This document shows positions 43,245 to 54,649 of a stretch of 64,000 nucleotides of DNA, piece by piece; the stretch's first letter is position 1, and each line of letters starts with the position of its first letter. The translations under genes were made by a program, and so were the position numbers. The stretch comes from Phytophthora sp. 'mugwort' (lineage: Eukaryota; Oomycota; Peronosporomycetes; Peronosporales; Peronosporaceae): assembly GCA_033558025.1 (NCBI GenBank), contig JAUCEF010000005.1:8060001-8124000 (forward strand), given 5' to 3'. The notes below the pieces were generated by a model. It saw nothing but the letters and a program-made list of their open reading frames with translations, had not been told where the DNA came from and searched no databases.

Positions 43245-44123
43245 ATCCAGAGCTTCTCCCAGTCTCTACCAACGTGTGGAGCAAGGACCCCCCCCAACTT
43301 CCACATGACTGTGGTGGCGGCCGTCAGCGCGGCAGGAGCAGCAAGTCCGCCACTAATCATCGTGCCGGGCGAGCGCATCAAAAGGAAGGACAAAGCTGCA
43401 ATTTCTAGTGAGGGCGCACGGGTGACCGACGCCACAAAAGGATTCAGCAACGATTTGTTTTCCGGCTGTGGCTCGCAATGTTTGCTGCCCAACTAGCAAA
43501 GGTCAACGTGGCCTTGCCAATTGTCTTGGTCCTGGATAACAGCTTCACCCATCTCGATCCCGGCACGTGCGTTGCTTCGGTTCAATTTGGTATTTTCCTG
43601 TTTATACTGATTATTTGGTTATCGATTTTTACGGGGTATAATGTTAAAGCGTCTATTGGTGTTGCTTAAGACTCGGGGGTTTTACGGCTTGCACTGCCGC
43701 CAAATGCAACGCACATGTATCAGCCCCCGGACGTCGCGGTACAAGCCTTTCAATAGTGCTGTGAAGGATGCGCTGCAGGCGAACCTGCTCGGCACGGCGG
43801 ATACAGTTCTGTCGAAGAAGGGCGCAATCCATATTGCCTGCTCGGCATATCAGTCGGTCATCATGGACCATTTTGACAACGCCATCGGTTGGTTTAAATG
43901 CACTGGGCTGTTTTCACCCGCGTTCGTCAATATGGCGAACCGCTACAGTGTCTACTCCATCAGTGGGGCTGCGGGGGATGTTGGCACAGAAGCGTGGTTG
44001 AAGCGTCGAAGGGAGGTTATCCAGCAGGAAGCACGGGCCGAAATTCTGACCCTGCCAGCAGCTAAGGCTCGGCTGACGGTGGACATCGCTAGTGTACTGG
44101 TGAGCAACGAGGTCACAGTGTAA
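43245..44123 (+). pseudogene. Pogo-like transposase, C-terminal half
   Basis: Plus-strand frames carry the second half of the same transposase type: NFHMTVVAAVSAAG, ASPPLIIVPGERIKRKD, TDATKGFSNDLFSG, FAAQLAKVNVALPIVLVLDN (with the second catalytic Asp in the VLVLDN strand), and, after a gap and frameshift, YKPFNSAVKDALQAN through a 160-codon frame ending VLVSNEVTV at 44123. The order matches DDE_1 transposases, where this part should directly follow the NMDET-KVLA region now found on the minus strand at 42.7 kb. The element is therefore split by an inversion and is non-functional. Confidence 0.65.
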
Positions 44124-45600
44124 GGCTAGGTTATACTGTTTTCTCAGCTTGAATCCAAACTTTGCACTAAAATGATCACTCAAGTAGGTCGCAGATACGC
44201 TCGTGCGTATGGCGTTGTAACGGTGTCTATAGTGATCATATTGGTACAGAGTTCAGTGATCTGCTCTCATATTCACTTTGGCACCAGCATCCGTATCGTC
44301 CAAGAAACTCAAAAGGTATTGCTGCATATCTTCGCTTTGGCTACATTTAATATCGCGAAGTCAATTGATTTTTAAGTTAGGGCCGCACCATATTGTGTGG
44401 CTACACCAATTGGTCCCGGGGCATCCATTACACTGACTCGATTTTCTTGAGGAAAAGACGTAACTCTGCTTGACGTGTGTGTGTGGTTTGATAGTCTGAT
44501 CGCTATCCAACCACACTACGCCCGCTTTCTAGGTAAGCACCACTACAAGCTCATTGCGCTGGTATTTAGCCTGACATTTTTTATGTCTATTATCTATACG
44601 ATACAGGACGCCGCGCTAAAATTGTCCACAGCCCCGACTTTAGTCGGCGTGTGTGCGCGTTCTCGACTGGAAAACACGTTCCCCGATGCGCGGGTGAAGG
44701 CGGCTTTGCTGTGGTTCTTATGCACGTCTGGAGATGCAACAGGGGAAACAAACGACAGTGACTAGGATGGCTGCTTTGTCGCACACTGCTGAAGCGCCGC
44801 CGGTTAGCTGCCATGGACCAACGCTAAGCCCTGCTCGACACGATTCCGGTCATGACGAACACTGCGGAGCGTTTGTTGAGTGTCGAGGACGACTAATGGG
44901 CAGGAGCGCCGTCGGTTGCAGCCGATCACTTTCGAGAGGGTCCTCTTTTTAAGACAGAACAACGAGTATTGGACATCTCACACGGTTGACGAGGCGGCGA
45001 GATAAGTGCAAATAGGGTTTTGCATTGGTTTCATGCACTTCATTATGAATTGTTATTGTCTGCCTGACATGATGCCATTAAGTATGTTCCGTTGATATGA
45101 GGCCAATATCATCAGTTAAGCTGCATGCAGCAGGCCTTAGATAAATATCAATTCCATTCTCGGGACCCCTGCGCTGACGTAGAAACTGATGCCTGTCCAC
45201 CATAGTACGAAACTAAAAGATAGTAATTGAAAGCTTGATCGCGTGTGCTGGCAAGCCCGAATCGTTGTGTTGCTACATGACTCGGCGGGGAGTCTTAAGT
45301 GACGGGATTTTCGTATGAGACCACTTTTATCAAAAGTATCACTAACGGCTTTTGAGTTTTTTTGAAGAAGCTGTCTGAAGCTGGCAAATAGGACAAAACA
45401 CACATCGAAATACCGTCAGCACCCCGAAAGGATGGGCGACATCCAATGCACAAAGCGTATAAAGTACTGTAGAGATGAGCGGTTGAGAGCGTGTGTAGGC
45501 ACAGCAAACACGCGCGGGGAGCCCGCGAAGCAGGGCCGCGCGGTATTTGCGGGGGCGGGCCCAACGCCGAGCTCTTCAGCGAGCCGACCCTGCACTCACA
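44124..45600. other. Transposon-rich gap, no gene recognised
   Basis: About 1.5 kb after the transposase. Short frames on both strands show no family resemblance. It may contain the transposon's 3' terminal repeat, but I could not pair it with a 5' copy. Confidence 0.4.
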
Positions 45601-45690
45601 AGGACTTAGAATCTATATACCGCGAGCGAAGCGAACCGCCGGGCGCCAAAGGACGCCCAGCCAGTAGCGCGGTTGGTCCTTTTATGTGTT
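45520..45690 (+). other. GC-rich palindromic segment, possible Helitron end
   Basis: An island of strongly GC-rich sequence in AT-richer surroundings, with CGCGAGCGAAGCGAACC and a small hairpin (GGGCGCC aaa GGACGCCC). The subsegment beginning TCTATATACCGCGAGCG at about 45612 resembles Helitron 5' ends in other eukaryotes, which start with TC and lead into CG-rich inverted repeats. No Rep/helicase gene or CTRR 3' end was found, so this is a weak suggestion. Confidence 0.25.
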
Positions 45691-45885
45691 TCCTGTAATT
45701 GTCGATTATGCCTTATTGCGATAGACGGGAGGTCATCTATATACTTTAACCTAGTCAGGTGTTCGGCTGTGTGTTTTTACTGCATTTTGGTGTGTCTGCC
45801 GCCTTCGGTCTCTGAAGTTGGGCCAGTACTAAATTTGTTGAGCCGAGAAACCCGCCGAAACCAAAATAGCGTACAGGTTGGTGAT

Positions 45886-46600
45886 GGTGAGCAGCGATGA
45901 CTGGGATTGGAGCGAGAGTACTTCCGGTTCCTCGGAGAGCGATAGCGGCGAAGACGACGCCGGAGAGTGCGCGGTTCAGCTTGCGGACGGTTGGGCCGCT
46001 CTACTGGACGCCGCGGAGCCTTTTTCAGCCACAATCTTAAAGCAGGAGGCTATTATATGCTGCAAGAAGTATTGTTTTTTTTTTCTGTAAAAGCGTCCAG
46101 ACCACGCACTTAGCCGACTCGTTACTACAGATGACGAAGTCCGAGCGGCATACCACAATTTTAACACATTGCTATTAGTGCTGCGCTGTCAGAGAAATTT
46201 ACAGGTCAGCGCAAACGGTTTTCTTACGTTGTGCCGTCCATCAGTCGAGTGTGTAAATCAGCATTTGTGGGCGTGTTTGGCGTCAGCCTCAAGGCGGTAA
46301 AGGCGGAACGCTCGAATTTTGAGAAGGCAAAGTGGAAGCCATTTGGGTGCAGAGGTAGAGATACTTTGAATAGATGGCAAAAACTTAGTGATACTTTTGT
46401 GTGAATCAAATTATTGCAAAATTGTGCCGTCCAGACTTTGAATTACAATCGTCTCAATAGTGATATCCTGAATTGTGATTCACTCCACGGAAGAGATACG
46501 AGGAGGGTTCCCAATGATGACACCAAACAAGCACATTTCTACTTCGCGTTTTGTGATACAAAAGCCTCCATTATCACTTTGCAAACGTGCTTAAATAGTA
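45886..46600 (+). pseudogene. Transposon-like protein remnant
   Basis: Starts with a Ser/Asp/Glu-rich frame (MVSSDDWDWSESTSGSSESD). After stops it continues in other frames with RKRFSYVVPSISRVCKSAFV and GVFGVSLKAVKAERSNF. The pattern VCxxxFxxxFGVS followed by a basic stretch occurs in proteins of eukaryotic DNA transposons. The frame is interrupted repeatedly. The specific family is not identified. Confidence 0.3.
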
Positions 46601-47156
46601 CTTAGGTCCGTTTGGTGCAGGACGTCCGCAGAAGCGAGCATCGGCTTTTGCTTATTGCGGCCTTGCTTACGCGCAAGCTCCTCTCTAAACGCTTTCTGCA
46701 TCGTCCCAAGCCCGATAATCTCTCTTGAAGGCACCCCCATCGCATCGGCATTAACGAAAAGTTGTGCCATCCATTTAAGACGCTCATTTAGCTCTTCTGT
46801 GAACAGGTTCTCCGGCTTCAGAATCGCTAGAAGCAGCACTATCGTCTTCCTCGTCGAGACCGCCTACATCGCCATCTTGCCCGGAACTGTTCTCGCTCTG
46901 TGGAGGCTCTACCGGCAAAAAGCTTCGTCCTTACCTCATCCGCGAGGCCGTTCTCTTCAGATGGGTTCGACAGCTCGTCGACCGACGTCGGTTTCGAAGG
47001 GTGCAGACGCGACAGCATCTCTGCCAGATCGTTCATGATGCCGTCGTCCGTGTCCGGCTGCGCGTACTTGCACGTGTAGTAGTCAAGTAAGCCTGTCTTC
47101 ATCCAGTAGTTAATGAAGACGCTGGAACCAGAGAGTTCCAGCTCTCGATGCTCCAC
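46594..47156 (-). pseudogene. Hypothetical protein fragment with frame shifts
   Basis: On the minus strand a protein-like stretch (SVFINYWMKTGLLDYYTCKY, MNDLAEMLSRLHPSKP) is followed by an acidic Ser-rich part readable after a possible intron (GTAAGG at ~46939), then by a helical stretch (LFTEELNERLKWMAQLFVNA, GLGTMQKAFREELARKQGRN) in yet another frame. Composition is gene-like and the order consistent, but no ATG-to-stop model joins all parts. It may be a broken gene or a transposon passenger. Not recognised. Confidence 0.3.
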
Positions 47157-47469
47157 AACACTGCCTGTAGCACGTCAACGCTGTAGAGCCAAGGTTTGGT
47201 GGCCGGGCCAACAATGAACCGCGGTCAAACGAACCTGAAGTCAGAATGTACCAGTTTTAAGGCACATTTTCTGCCTTGTAATAACTCCAGTGAGTAATAA
47301 TGTGTTGGGTCCCGACACTATCACAGCTGAGAGGACGTTTCAGCTTAAATTAAGGCTAAGATGCAGAATATTTCCATGGTATACCGTTAGTTAAATAACC
47401 TCAAAAAGCCGTTAATGATACTTTGATAAAAGTGATCTCATACCGTAAAACTTGCGATACTGCCCCGTG

Positions 47470-47545
47470 CGGCACTACGTTATTGCCCCACCCCTATCCG
47501 GGGCACTATTAGAGGTGGAGCACTATTAAAGGGATGGGGTATTAA
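47470..47545 (+). repeat. GGGGCAYTATTAGAGG motif cluster, left copy
   Basis: Contains GGGGCACTATTAGAGG, GGAGCACTATTAAAGG and GATGGGGTATT in a row. The same motif cluster recurs in direct orientation at 53605-53700, beyond the right end of retrotransposon D. It could be the repeated terminus of a DNA transposon. Confidence 0.55.
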
Positions 47546-47622
47546 AACTCCAGTTCCATCGTTAGCTTAGGTTTGCTAGTCGCCCGACGCAGAAAAAGAT
47601 TATTTCGCACAAGGAAACTCTG

Positions 47623-47809
47623 TGAACTGTCCGGTGCCTTCACCCGACGTCCGACAGCTGGTGAGTCACCAGTTGTAACCGCCTGAGGTCCGGGAGCGGT
47701 AGATCCAGACCGAGAGCTTTCCCGTAGGAGAGGTAGCTAACAAAGCAGATAGAGACCTAAAGCAAAGACAGTTTGGAACTTGCTCAGCCAAGAGCCGCAC
47801 GATACATCA
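47623..47809 (+). repeat. 5' LTR of retrotransposon D
   Basis: 187 bp, begins TGAACTGTCCGG and ends GATACATCA, with the TG..CA ends of LTRs. It matches the 3' LTR (52913-53117) over its length apart from substitutions and small indels. The sequence following it should hold the primer-binding site, but no standard tRNA complement is obvious. Confidence 0.9.
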
Positions 47810-48935
47810 AATTAACTTTAGTTCCATCGCAGATTCGGACTCCGCGCAAGTCCAGCGCGTGACAAGTATGAAATCAAGCGTAGATGACGCCGTGGCTCGA
47901 CCGTCCTCACAGGGCCATGACCAGACGAACATCGAAGAGCTTGCAGTCCGCGCGGCACCGATGCAGTTGGAGATTGCCGCGTCGTCGGCACGGCAGTCTC
48001 CGGGTCTGAGGCTTCAGATCCCGAACCCCTTCGATCCAGCAGACGGCTCCGAGGCCGGCGAGGCTATGCCGACTGCCAGCCCCGTGTCCGGTGGACAGCG
48101 TGTGGCCGCAGCGCCAGCACTCCCACAACCCCCGCGGTTCGCGGGCAGGACGATGCAAGATCGAAGAGACTTCATGCGCAGTACGAGACGTACTTGACGG
48201 CAATCAACGCCCTCCAGACGCAATGGGGCGGCGCCTTTGCGATGCCCGTCGGCGCGTGCATCGAGTCGAAGACAAAGCGCATGGTGGCGCGTTATGAGTT
48301 CACACCTTCTTCCTCATCTCATCGGAGAAGAATAGTGGATTGAGTGTTTCAAGTAGGCGAATGCGCCCTCTCATGTAGACTACGCTTCTGTTGACGAAGC
48401 GATGAAGAAACTTCGCATGAAGACGACGTGGCCTGAGCCGGAGAGCCGAATGTTGGGTCCGATAGGCGGACCTGGAGACAATCCTGGACCAGTTTAACCT
48501 GACTGAGCTGGCATTTGAGCACGAGCAGCGGCGAATCGTGAAGTACTTAGCGAATGCGCTGACTCCGGCGAGCTTCAAGTCGGTAATGGTGACGAAGCTG
48601 ACGCTCCACGAGAACGAAAAGTACAAGAATGAAGTCGTGCCATTCTGCTAATGGGTAATGCAGATCATGTGTGAGTTCATGACCTGGGAGCGCGCTGCCC
48701 AAGCCGCATCAACACCTAAACCAACGGCGCAGCCGCAGCAATCTTGTGTCTCCGGTCGGGAACATCCAGGTGGACGAAGTGCCGGTGCTGGCCGAGGAAG
48801 GGGGAGTGGAAGCCAGAACGGCACAGCCGTTATGATGGTGGGCGAGGCAACCGTAATAACCAAGAGAGTGCTGGACCAGGAGATCCTTTGGCGCCCATAG
48901 CGGCGAACAACGGTTCGAGACCCGCGCGAGGAGCT

Positions 48936-49456
48936 TGTGTTAAGTGCAATTCGGTTTACCATCAAGTGCGTGACTGTCCGAGGTGCCAGCCCGGTGAAGC
49001 TGCACAACTACTGAAGGCGAGGCGTGACCAGCGGGACGCTGTACGAAATATGGGCGTTCATCGGTTCGATGTCGTCGACGCCGACGGACATTCTCCTAAG
49101 ACGAGTGGTGTTGATGTGGATCGTGGAACAGTGGACGCCAAGGTTGATGGTGTTGCAGTTGATGCAATCCTCTTGGACTCCGGAGCGGATACATCTCTTG
49201 TTGGACGCGGTGTGCTGGACGCACTCGAGCAAGCGGGCAAATCGGTATCTGTCGGCGCAGTCAATGAAAGGCGTCTGAATCCTGTCGGTGGCCAAAGTAT
49301 CAATGTGAGCCACCAGGCGACGTTCGGGGAAGTTGTGATAACCAACTCCGCCGGGCCATTGATGCTGCGAAATTTGAAATGCTACGTTGAGGAGGAGAAC
49401 GACTCCAAGGACCTGACGGTATGCGGCCTATCATGCGGATATGAGGCTACCCGACC
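48936..49456 (+). pseudogene. Gag zinc knuckle and aspartic protease of element D
   Basis: The best preserved open part of element D: a CCHC knuckle (CVKCNSVYHQVRDC) followed about 70 residues later by the retroviral-type protease active site LLDSGADTSLVGRGVL. Frame remains open to about 49470. Gag upstream and RT downstream are broken by stops. Confidence 0.8.
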
Positions 49457-50225
49457 GATAAGCTGCTTGTAAGTGCAAGGGAGGTGAACCCTGAGTGGGA
49501 GCTTGCTCCAACCGAGTTGGCTAGTGACGATCGTGGAGAAGCGCCGACCGTTATGCAGCGTGTCTGTAGGCTTCATGTTGCTACTCGTGACCCACCTGTA
49601 GCAGAGGCCGACGTTAACACAGTTGAACGACATGAAATGAGAACAGCGCTGCCAAGCATGCGCCCGACGTAACTGAACGACGTGATCCGGTTCTTGGAGA
49701 AGAAGGTTGAGGTGGCTGAAAAAAAATGGGCTTGACTCTCGATGGACCGCCAAGCTGCGTGCCATCCTGCGCGTGAAAGCTGACTGCTTTCGAGTAGATT
49801 TTGGAAATGATCCACCCGTTCGAGTTGAGCCCATGCAAGTGCGTCTGAAGGCCGATGCGCGTCCAGTGAGAGTGCAGCCCCGCCGTTATTCTCCGAACGA
49901 CAGAGCGTTCTTTGATCGTCATACCGCAGCACGGCTTGCACACGGGACGTGTTCTGGAACCACAGGAACAGATGGGCATTAGCGCCAAGAATTGTACGCA
50001 AGCGGGAGCAAGACACTGACCCCACGGACACCAGAATGACTACCAACACCGGGGGTATTAACGAACGTACTGAGCCGATGCCGTAGCCGATGCCGTCCTA
50101 GACGTGGTGCTGGGATTGCTCGAGGGAGCTCAGGTGTACTTTGTTCTCGACTGGTTCAGGGCTATTGGCAGCTGCCATTGCACCCCGGCTCGCAGGAGCT
50201 GTATTCGTTCTTGACTCATCGCGGT

Positions 50226-50982
50226 ATTTACACACCGACTCGTGTGCCCATGGGGGCACAGATGCTGTTGCCTATTGCCAAGGCGTAGTGGAGGAAAGCT
50301 TCGGTGACCTGCTTGGTGATGGGATACTAGCATGGTTCGACGATATACTCGGCTACGCTGAGGATGAGGAGGCATTGCTGGCGACACTTGACAAGGTCCT
50401 ATCACGTTGTGAGTCGTACGGCCTTAAGCTTCACGCGAAAAAGTGCGAGTTCTTCGCCACTGAGGTCAAGTGGTGTAGGAGAATCGTTTCGGCGATAGGG
50501 GTGAAGCATTGCCCCGAACGCGTCCAGGGTCTGGTGGAGATGCAGTTGCCGAGGACTGGGGCGGACCTGCAGAAATTCCTCGTGCAGCCAACTGGATGCG
50601 ACAGAGTATCCCTGGGTATACTCGTATCTCAGCGATACTGTCTGATGTCCTCTAGCGTGCGGCCAAGGTCGGCGGATCAAGGAAGAAGAAAATGCTGACT
50701 AAGGTCAACCTCGTAGACGTTCCTTGGGGTGCAAATGAGACTGTTGAATTTGAGGATGTTCGTCAGGCGCTGCTGTACATGGTGCCCTTAGCACACCCAA
50801 GTCCGTCGAGCGAGGTCTGTTTGTGCTCCGATGCCAGCCAGGACTTCCGGGGCACGGTGGTCACCCAGTTGGAGCCGAACGAGGTCCAGCTGCAACTGGA
50901 AGAGAAACATCACCGGCCGCTCGCCGTCCTGAGCGGGAGATTTGTTGGAGTAGCGGCGAGGTGGCCCACAATTGAGAAATAG
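50226..50982 (+). pseudogene. Reverse transcriptase and RNase H remnant of element D
   Basis: Contains the palm active site as WFDDILGY (FDD where most gypsy RTs have YxDD/YIDD), the following ESYGLKLHAKKCEFF block, then in another frame the RNase H start VCLCSDASQDFRG and the ending RWPTIEK. Interrupted by frameshifts and stops; not functional. Confidence 0.75.
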
Positions 50983-51419
50983 GCCTTTGCCATCATCGAG
51001 TCGACCCGCCGGCTAGAATACCTGCTGCTAAGCCCAAAGGGTTTCCGACTGTACCCGACCATCGGAATCTGCTACATTTTCGACCCCTATGCGGCCGACA
51101 GCGCCATGGCACGGTACAGGCTGGTAAGCTTCAGCGTTGGGCAATGTCCCTCCTTGCATGTCGGTATGTGATTGAGCATGCACCTGGAGAAGTCAACGCA
51201 TGGGGAGACCTTTGAGTCGTTGGGGAGCAGGGCCTGCACTAAAGGGAAATGTACTTCAAGACAGTCGCGCGGCTGGCGATAGCGCAGCGCGTATCACCGT
51301 TAGAGGATCCAGAATTTGTCTGGCCTGCGGAGACTGAGATTCGTGCGCTCCAGCAAGTGGCTCGAGCAAGTGGCTCGAGACAACAGCTCTGATTTACAAG
51401 GCGCCGAGTGGAATGAGCA

Positions 51420-52740
51420 GCGTCAGCTGCTGGTGACTGCTGCTGATCAAGTGTGGATTCCAGGGAGTGCTTCAGACATGCAGCAGCGACTCTGTGTGGT
51501 GGCACACGCTGGTGCCAGTGGGTACCACGGTTCTCGAGCGACTACGCAAGCTTTAAAGGCAGTGTTCTACTGACGAACCATGGCGGAGGACGTCGGCGAG
51601 TTTGTAGCAGGCTGTTTGCATTGCATGGCCACGGCAAGTGGACGCATCCCACGCCCTTTTGGCGAGACTCTGAAAGCGACGAAGCCAAACGAAGTCCTGC
51701 ACTTCGATTATCTGACCACGGTTGAAGGAGAAGGAGACGTCAAGTACATTCTTCTACTGAAGGACGGAATGAGTGGATATGTCGAGTTGATAGCGTGCGT
51801 TCAAGCAAACTCGGACAACGTGTACCACGGACTACAGGATTGGCTCAAACGGTTCGGGGTCGTGATGCAGTGGGTCTCAGACCAGGTGACTCACTTCCGC
51901 AACCAAGTTGTGGAGAACTTGCGGGGTGCTTTGGGGGACATCACCATTTCACGACCGAGTACACTCCATAGGCTAATGGGACTGTGGAGGTGGTGAACCG
52001 TGAAATTCTGAAGAGTGGTAAGGCACTGTTGAGCGAGCGAAAGCTATCAGTCCTCGACTGGCCCGCGATACTGCTAGTGGTGCAGTCCGCTTTGAATGGG
52101 ATGCCAGCCGATCGACTAGGTGGGAAGTGGCGTTTACAGCGTTACCAGATGGCGCTCAGCTGCAGCATATTCTCCACCCGCGTGATCCAGTGGACACGAC
52201 CGTGCAGTGGGTGGACCAGGAGAGCTTAGCTCATCTTTCGAAGGTTTGAGTTGTACTTGGCGGGATACACGCAGAAATGGTTGACGCCAGCGATAAGCGT
52301 CGACGAGCGGCACGTGAGCGACATGAACGCCGCCGAGGTGTAAAATTGCACAAATTTAGCGATGGTGATTTCGTTCTGGAGGCAACGCCAACTGGCCGTA
52401 GCGGACACAAGCTCGCTCTGGTATGGCGTGATCCCGAGAAGCTGGTGCGCGCATTGAACGACTATACTTTCGAGGTGCAGGATATCATAGCACCGTTCGA
52501 GTTTCCATCCGCCATGCATCGCGGTTGCAGCTGTACAGGGACGCTGCTCGCGCAGCATTGAAGAACTGCAGGAGCAGGCCATCTTCGGTGAAGGAGGTCA
52601 CCTCGTCGAGGCACTCCGGGACTGTCGTCTCAGCCGTGACGCTTATCGGTGGGAAATCTCGTGAAATGGGTCGGTCTTGACGACATTGAAGCGCCCTGGG
52701 AACCGGCTGATGTGATCAAGCATGATGTGCCTGTGTTGTT
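51420..52740 (+). pseudogene. Integrase and chromodomain remnant of element D
   Basis: Integrase zinc-binding part (VVAHAGASGYHGSRAT..FVAGCLHCMA), catalytic core (VLHFDYLTTVEGEGDVKYIL, MQWVSDQVTHFRNQVVENL), C-terminal stretch VVNREILKSGKALLSERK, and a chromodomain-like end (VKWVGLDDIEAPWEPAD). Stops and frame changes occur between the parts. Confidence 0.75.
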
Positions 52741-52912
52741 TGAGGCATTCGTCGTCGCCAGATGACACGCAGCAGACGCACCTCGCCACGACGCTGCAGT
52801 CAAATGAGCGCCAGCGTAAGGTGCCAGTCATTCGACTCCTTTCCCGCCGCCGTGCCGGTGGCACGCCCCCGGCAGCGACCCCGCAGTAGCCTTCCAGATT
52901 GAGAGGGGGAAG

Positions 52913-53117
52913 TGATCTGTCCGGGTGCCTTCACCCAACAGCTTGTGAGTCACTAGTTATAACCGCCTGGAGGTCCAGATCGGTAGACCCAAACCGAGAG
53001 CTTTTCCGTAGGAGAGGTAGCTAGCAAAGCAAAGCAGACAGAGACCTAAAGCAAAGACAGTTTGGAACTTGCTCAGCAGAGAGCAAGCGGTTCGGCAGAG
53101 AGCCGCACGATACATCA
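52913..53117 (+). repeat. 3' LTR of retrotransposon D
   Basis: 205 bp, begins TGATCTGTCCGG and ends GATACATCA. It is longer than the 5' LTR mainly because of an extra segment (AGCAAGCGGTTCGGCAGAG) near its end, flanked by a GCAGAGAG duplication, and an additional AAAGC repeat. Confidence 0.9.
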
Positions 53118-53122
53118 CTCTG

Positions 53123-53959
53123 AAGCCACCCCTTCGAGACGTGTAACGCTGTCCCAGCGTGATCAGCGACGCAGCTAGTAGCCCAATGGACAATCATTCT
53201 CCGCGCAACGCGGGCTCCAGATTATCTCCAGCAGCGTGAACTCAATTTCGTCGGACACGACAAATCGTCCACCACCAGGGGACTATAGCGCCGCTGTTGA
53301 CAAACTAGAGCTCATTCTTCTGAACTCTCCACTACATGTAGTCTTCCTATCGTGCTTATCCTTCTTGGCAACCACTCGGGCGCTCGAAGCTACAGACAAA
53401 AACATTCCACCGTGAACTTGCGCTTCATCGCCACGGCTAAAAATTGACAATGAAAGGTAAAAATCTGTGCCTGAGCTCGTCCGGCATCCTCACTGAGGAA
53501 GGTGACCTAGCAACTCGGCAATGGCCAACGCAGTTGCCGTCACAGTTGGTGTATGTGGCTCCGATCTGACAACTTTATTAATTCTGATAATTAAAATCAG
53601 AAGTGGGGCATTATTAGAGGGATGGGGCACTATCCCAAGTCCCCACATAGACGCCAACTTTTAGGGGGCGGGGCTTTATTAGAGGGATTGGGCACAATCT
53701 CAGGCTTTACAGTAGATTCCTAAGGAAGTTCCATCAAGGATGGACCATCACCGAACTTCCATGTGCTGGCTATTGTGCACAAATGGCTGCGACGGCGACC
53801 AGGCGGCTTGGAGGAATGCTGGACATCTGCAGAGCACGCCAGATGTTTGCCAAGTACAATACTACGGGCCATCAGGCAAACTTCACAAAACAACATCGAC
53901 GCGCTCTGATGCACGAGCCTACATGTAATAATATGTACAGGTACTTAGTAAACTGACCT
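53123..53959. other. Gap right of element D, with motif cluster
   Basis: No gene recognised. Includes at 53605-53700 the cluster GGGGCATTATTAGAGGGATG and GGGCTTTATTAGAGGGATTG, matching the left copy at 47.5 kb. The remaining short frames look random. Confidence 0.45.
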
Positions 53960-54380
53960 CAATGGTATCCAAAGTGCGGCAACAACATGGATATTGGGGG
54001 CGGTTTTTGGCTAAACGAGGCGCTGTCGGTATCGTCGTGAGTCGTCGGAAGACTCGGAGCTCTGAGGCCAGGTTAGCAAATGGAACTATCGCGGCAGCCC
54101 ATCAACTCATTGGACGCGTACGGTACACGTCGCGGACAATCTCGGTGGAGAGCATGAGGAGCCTCATCGGGTCTCTCGGTGCATTATCGACCCGAACTTT
54201 TTCCCATTGAAGCCAACTTGGTGTCAAGTTGCCACCGACGCGGGCGTCATCGTTGACGCAAGGTCGCCGAAGAGGACCAGGGCGATACACAAAGTTTTGT
54301 GACCGAGGAAAAGACTCAACGTTCATCGCGCTGAGCTCTTGATGTCAGCAGTGAGCTGGTGTGTGCGTGTTGTTTTTTTG
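53960..54380 (+). pseudogene. Retroelement RT/RNase H-like remnant
   Basis: A frame reading RYTSRTISVESMRSLIGSLG, then (after a stop) TWCQVATDAGVIVDA and RLNVHRAELLMSAVSWCV resembles the RT-thumb to RNase H region of some oomycete retroelements (a recurrent LxSLIGSL block, a xTDAS-like strand and an INVxELL-like helix). It is short and broken by stops, and the element type is uncertain. Confidence 0.35.
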
Positions 54381-54649
54381 CTCATCATCGACAACCCTGC
54401 CCAAGGGGCTTCGACTTGAGTACATGCATTTACCGTTAAATTATCTGCCTTCAGTATTAAGGACTCGATACATGTATTCCATGCACTTAAGTAGAGCCTC
54501 TCGCATGGTTATGCATGTATGTCTGGCAGACATGCAGACATTGTCTGACAGCTCACATCCCACTGTGTGACTGCGCCGGATCGTGCAACCTGGTCCGCAA
54601 CACCACATGTCATCCCCCCCCTCATTCGCCATACGTCAACTCGCTGGCA

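Larger units (their letters stand above)
47618..53122 (+). mobile_element. Full-length Ty3/gypsy retrotransposon D with target duplication, decayed
   Basis: Element body 47623..53117 is bounded by two LTRs and by the 5-bp direct repeat CTCTG (47618-47622 and 53118-53122), the expected target-site duplication. A purine-rich tract (GAGAGGGGGAAG) precedes the 3' LTR. Coding remnants on the plus strand, in order: gag from ~47870, zinc knuckle CVKCNSVYHQVRDC (~48940), protease LLDSGADTSLVGRG (~49170), reverse transcriptase start RPVRVQPRRYSPNDRAFFD and core GILAWFDDILGYAED (~50325), RNase H (VCLCSDASQDFRG), integrase (LHFDYLTTVEGEGDVKYILL, WVSDQVTHFRN) and a chromodomain (VKWVGLDDIEAPWEPADVI, ~52680). 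Many stops and frameshifts make it inactive. LTR divergence shows it is not recent. Confidence 0.9.

Noticed and set aside
42815..43492. Single 225-codon minus-strand frame
   Set aside because: Its first half is antisense to the plus-strand transposase part; only the portion below about 43240 matches transposase on the minus strand.
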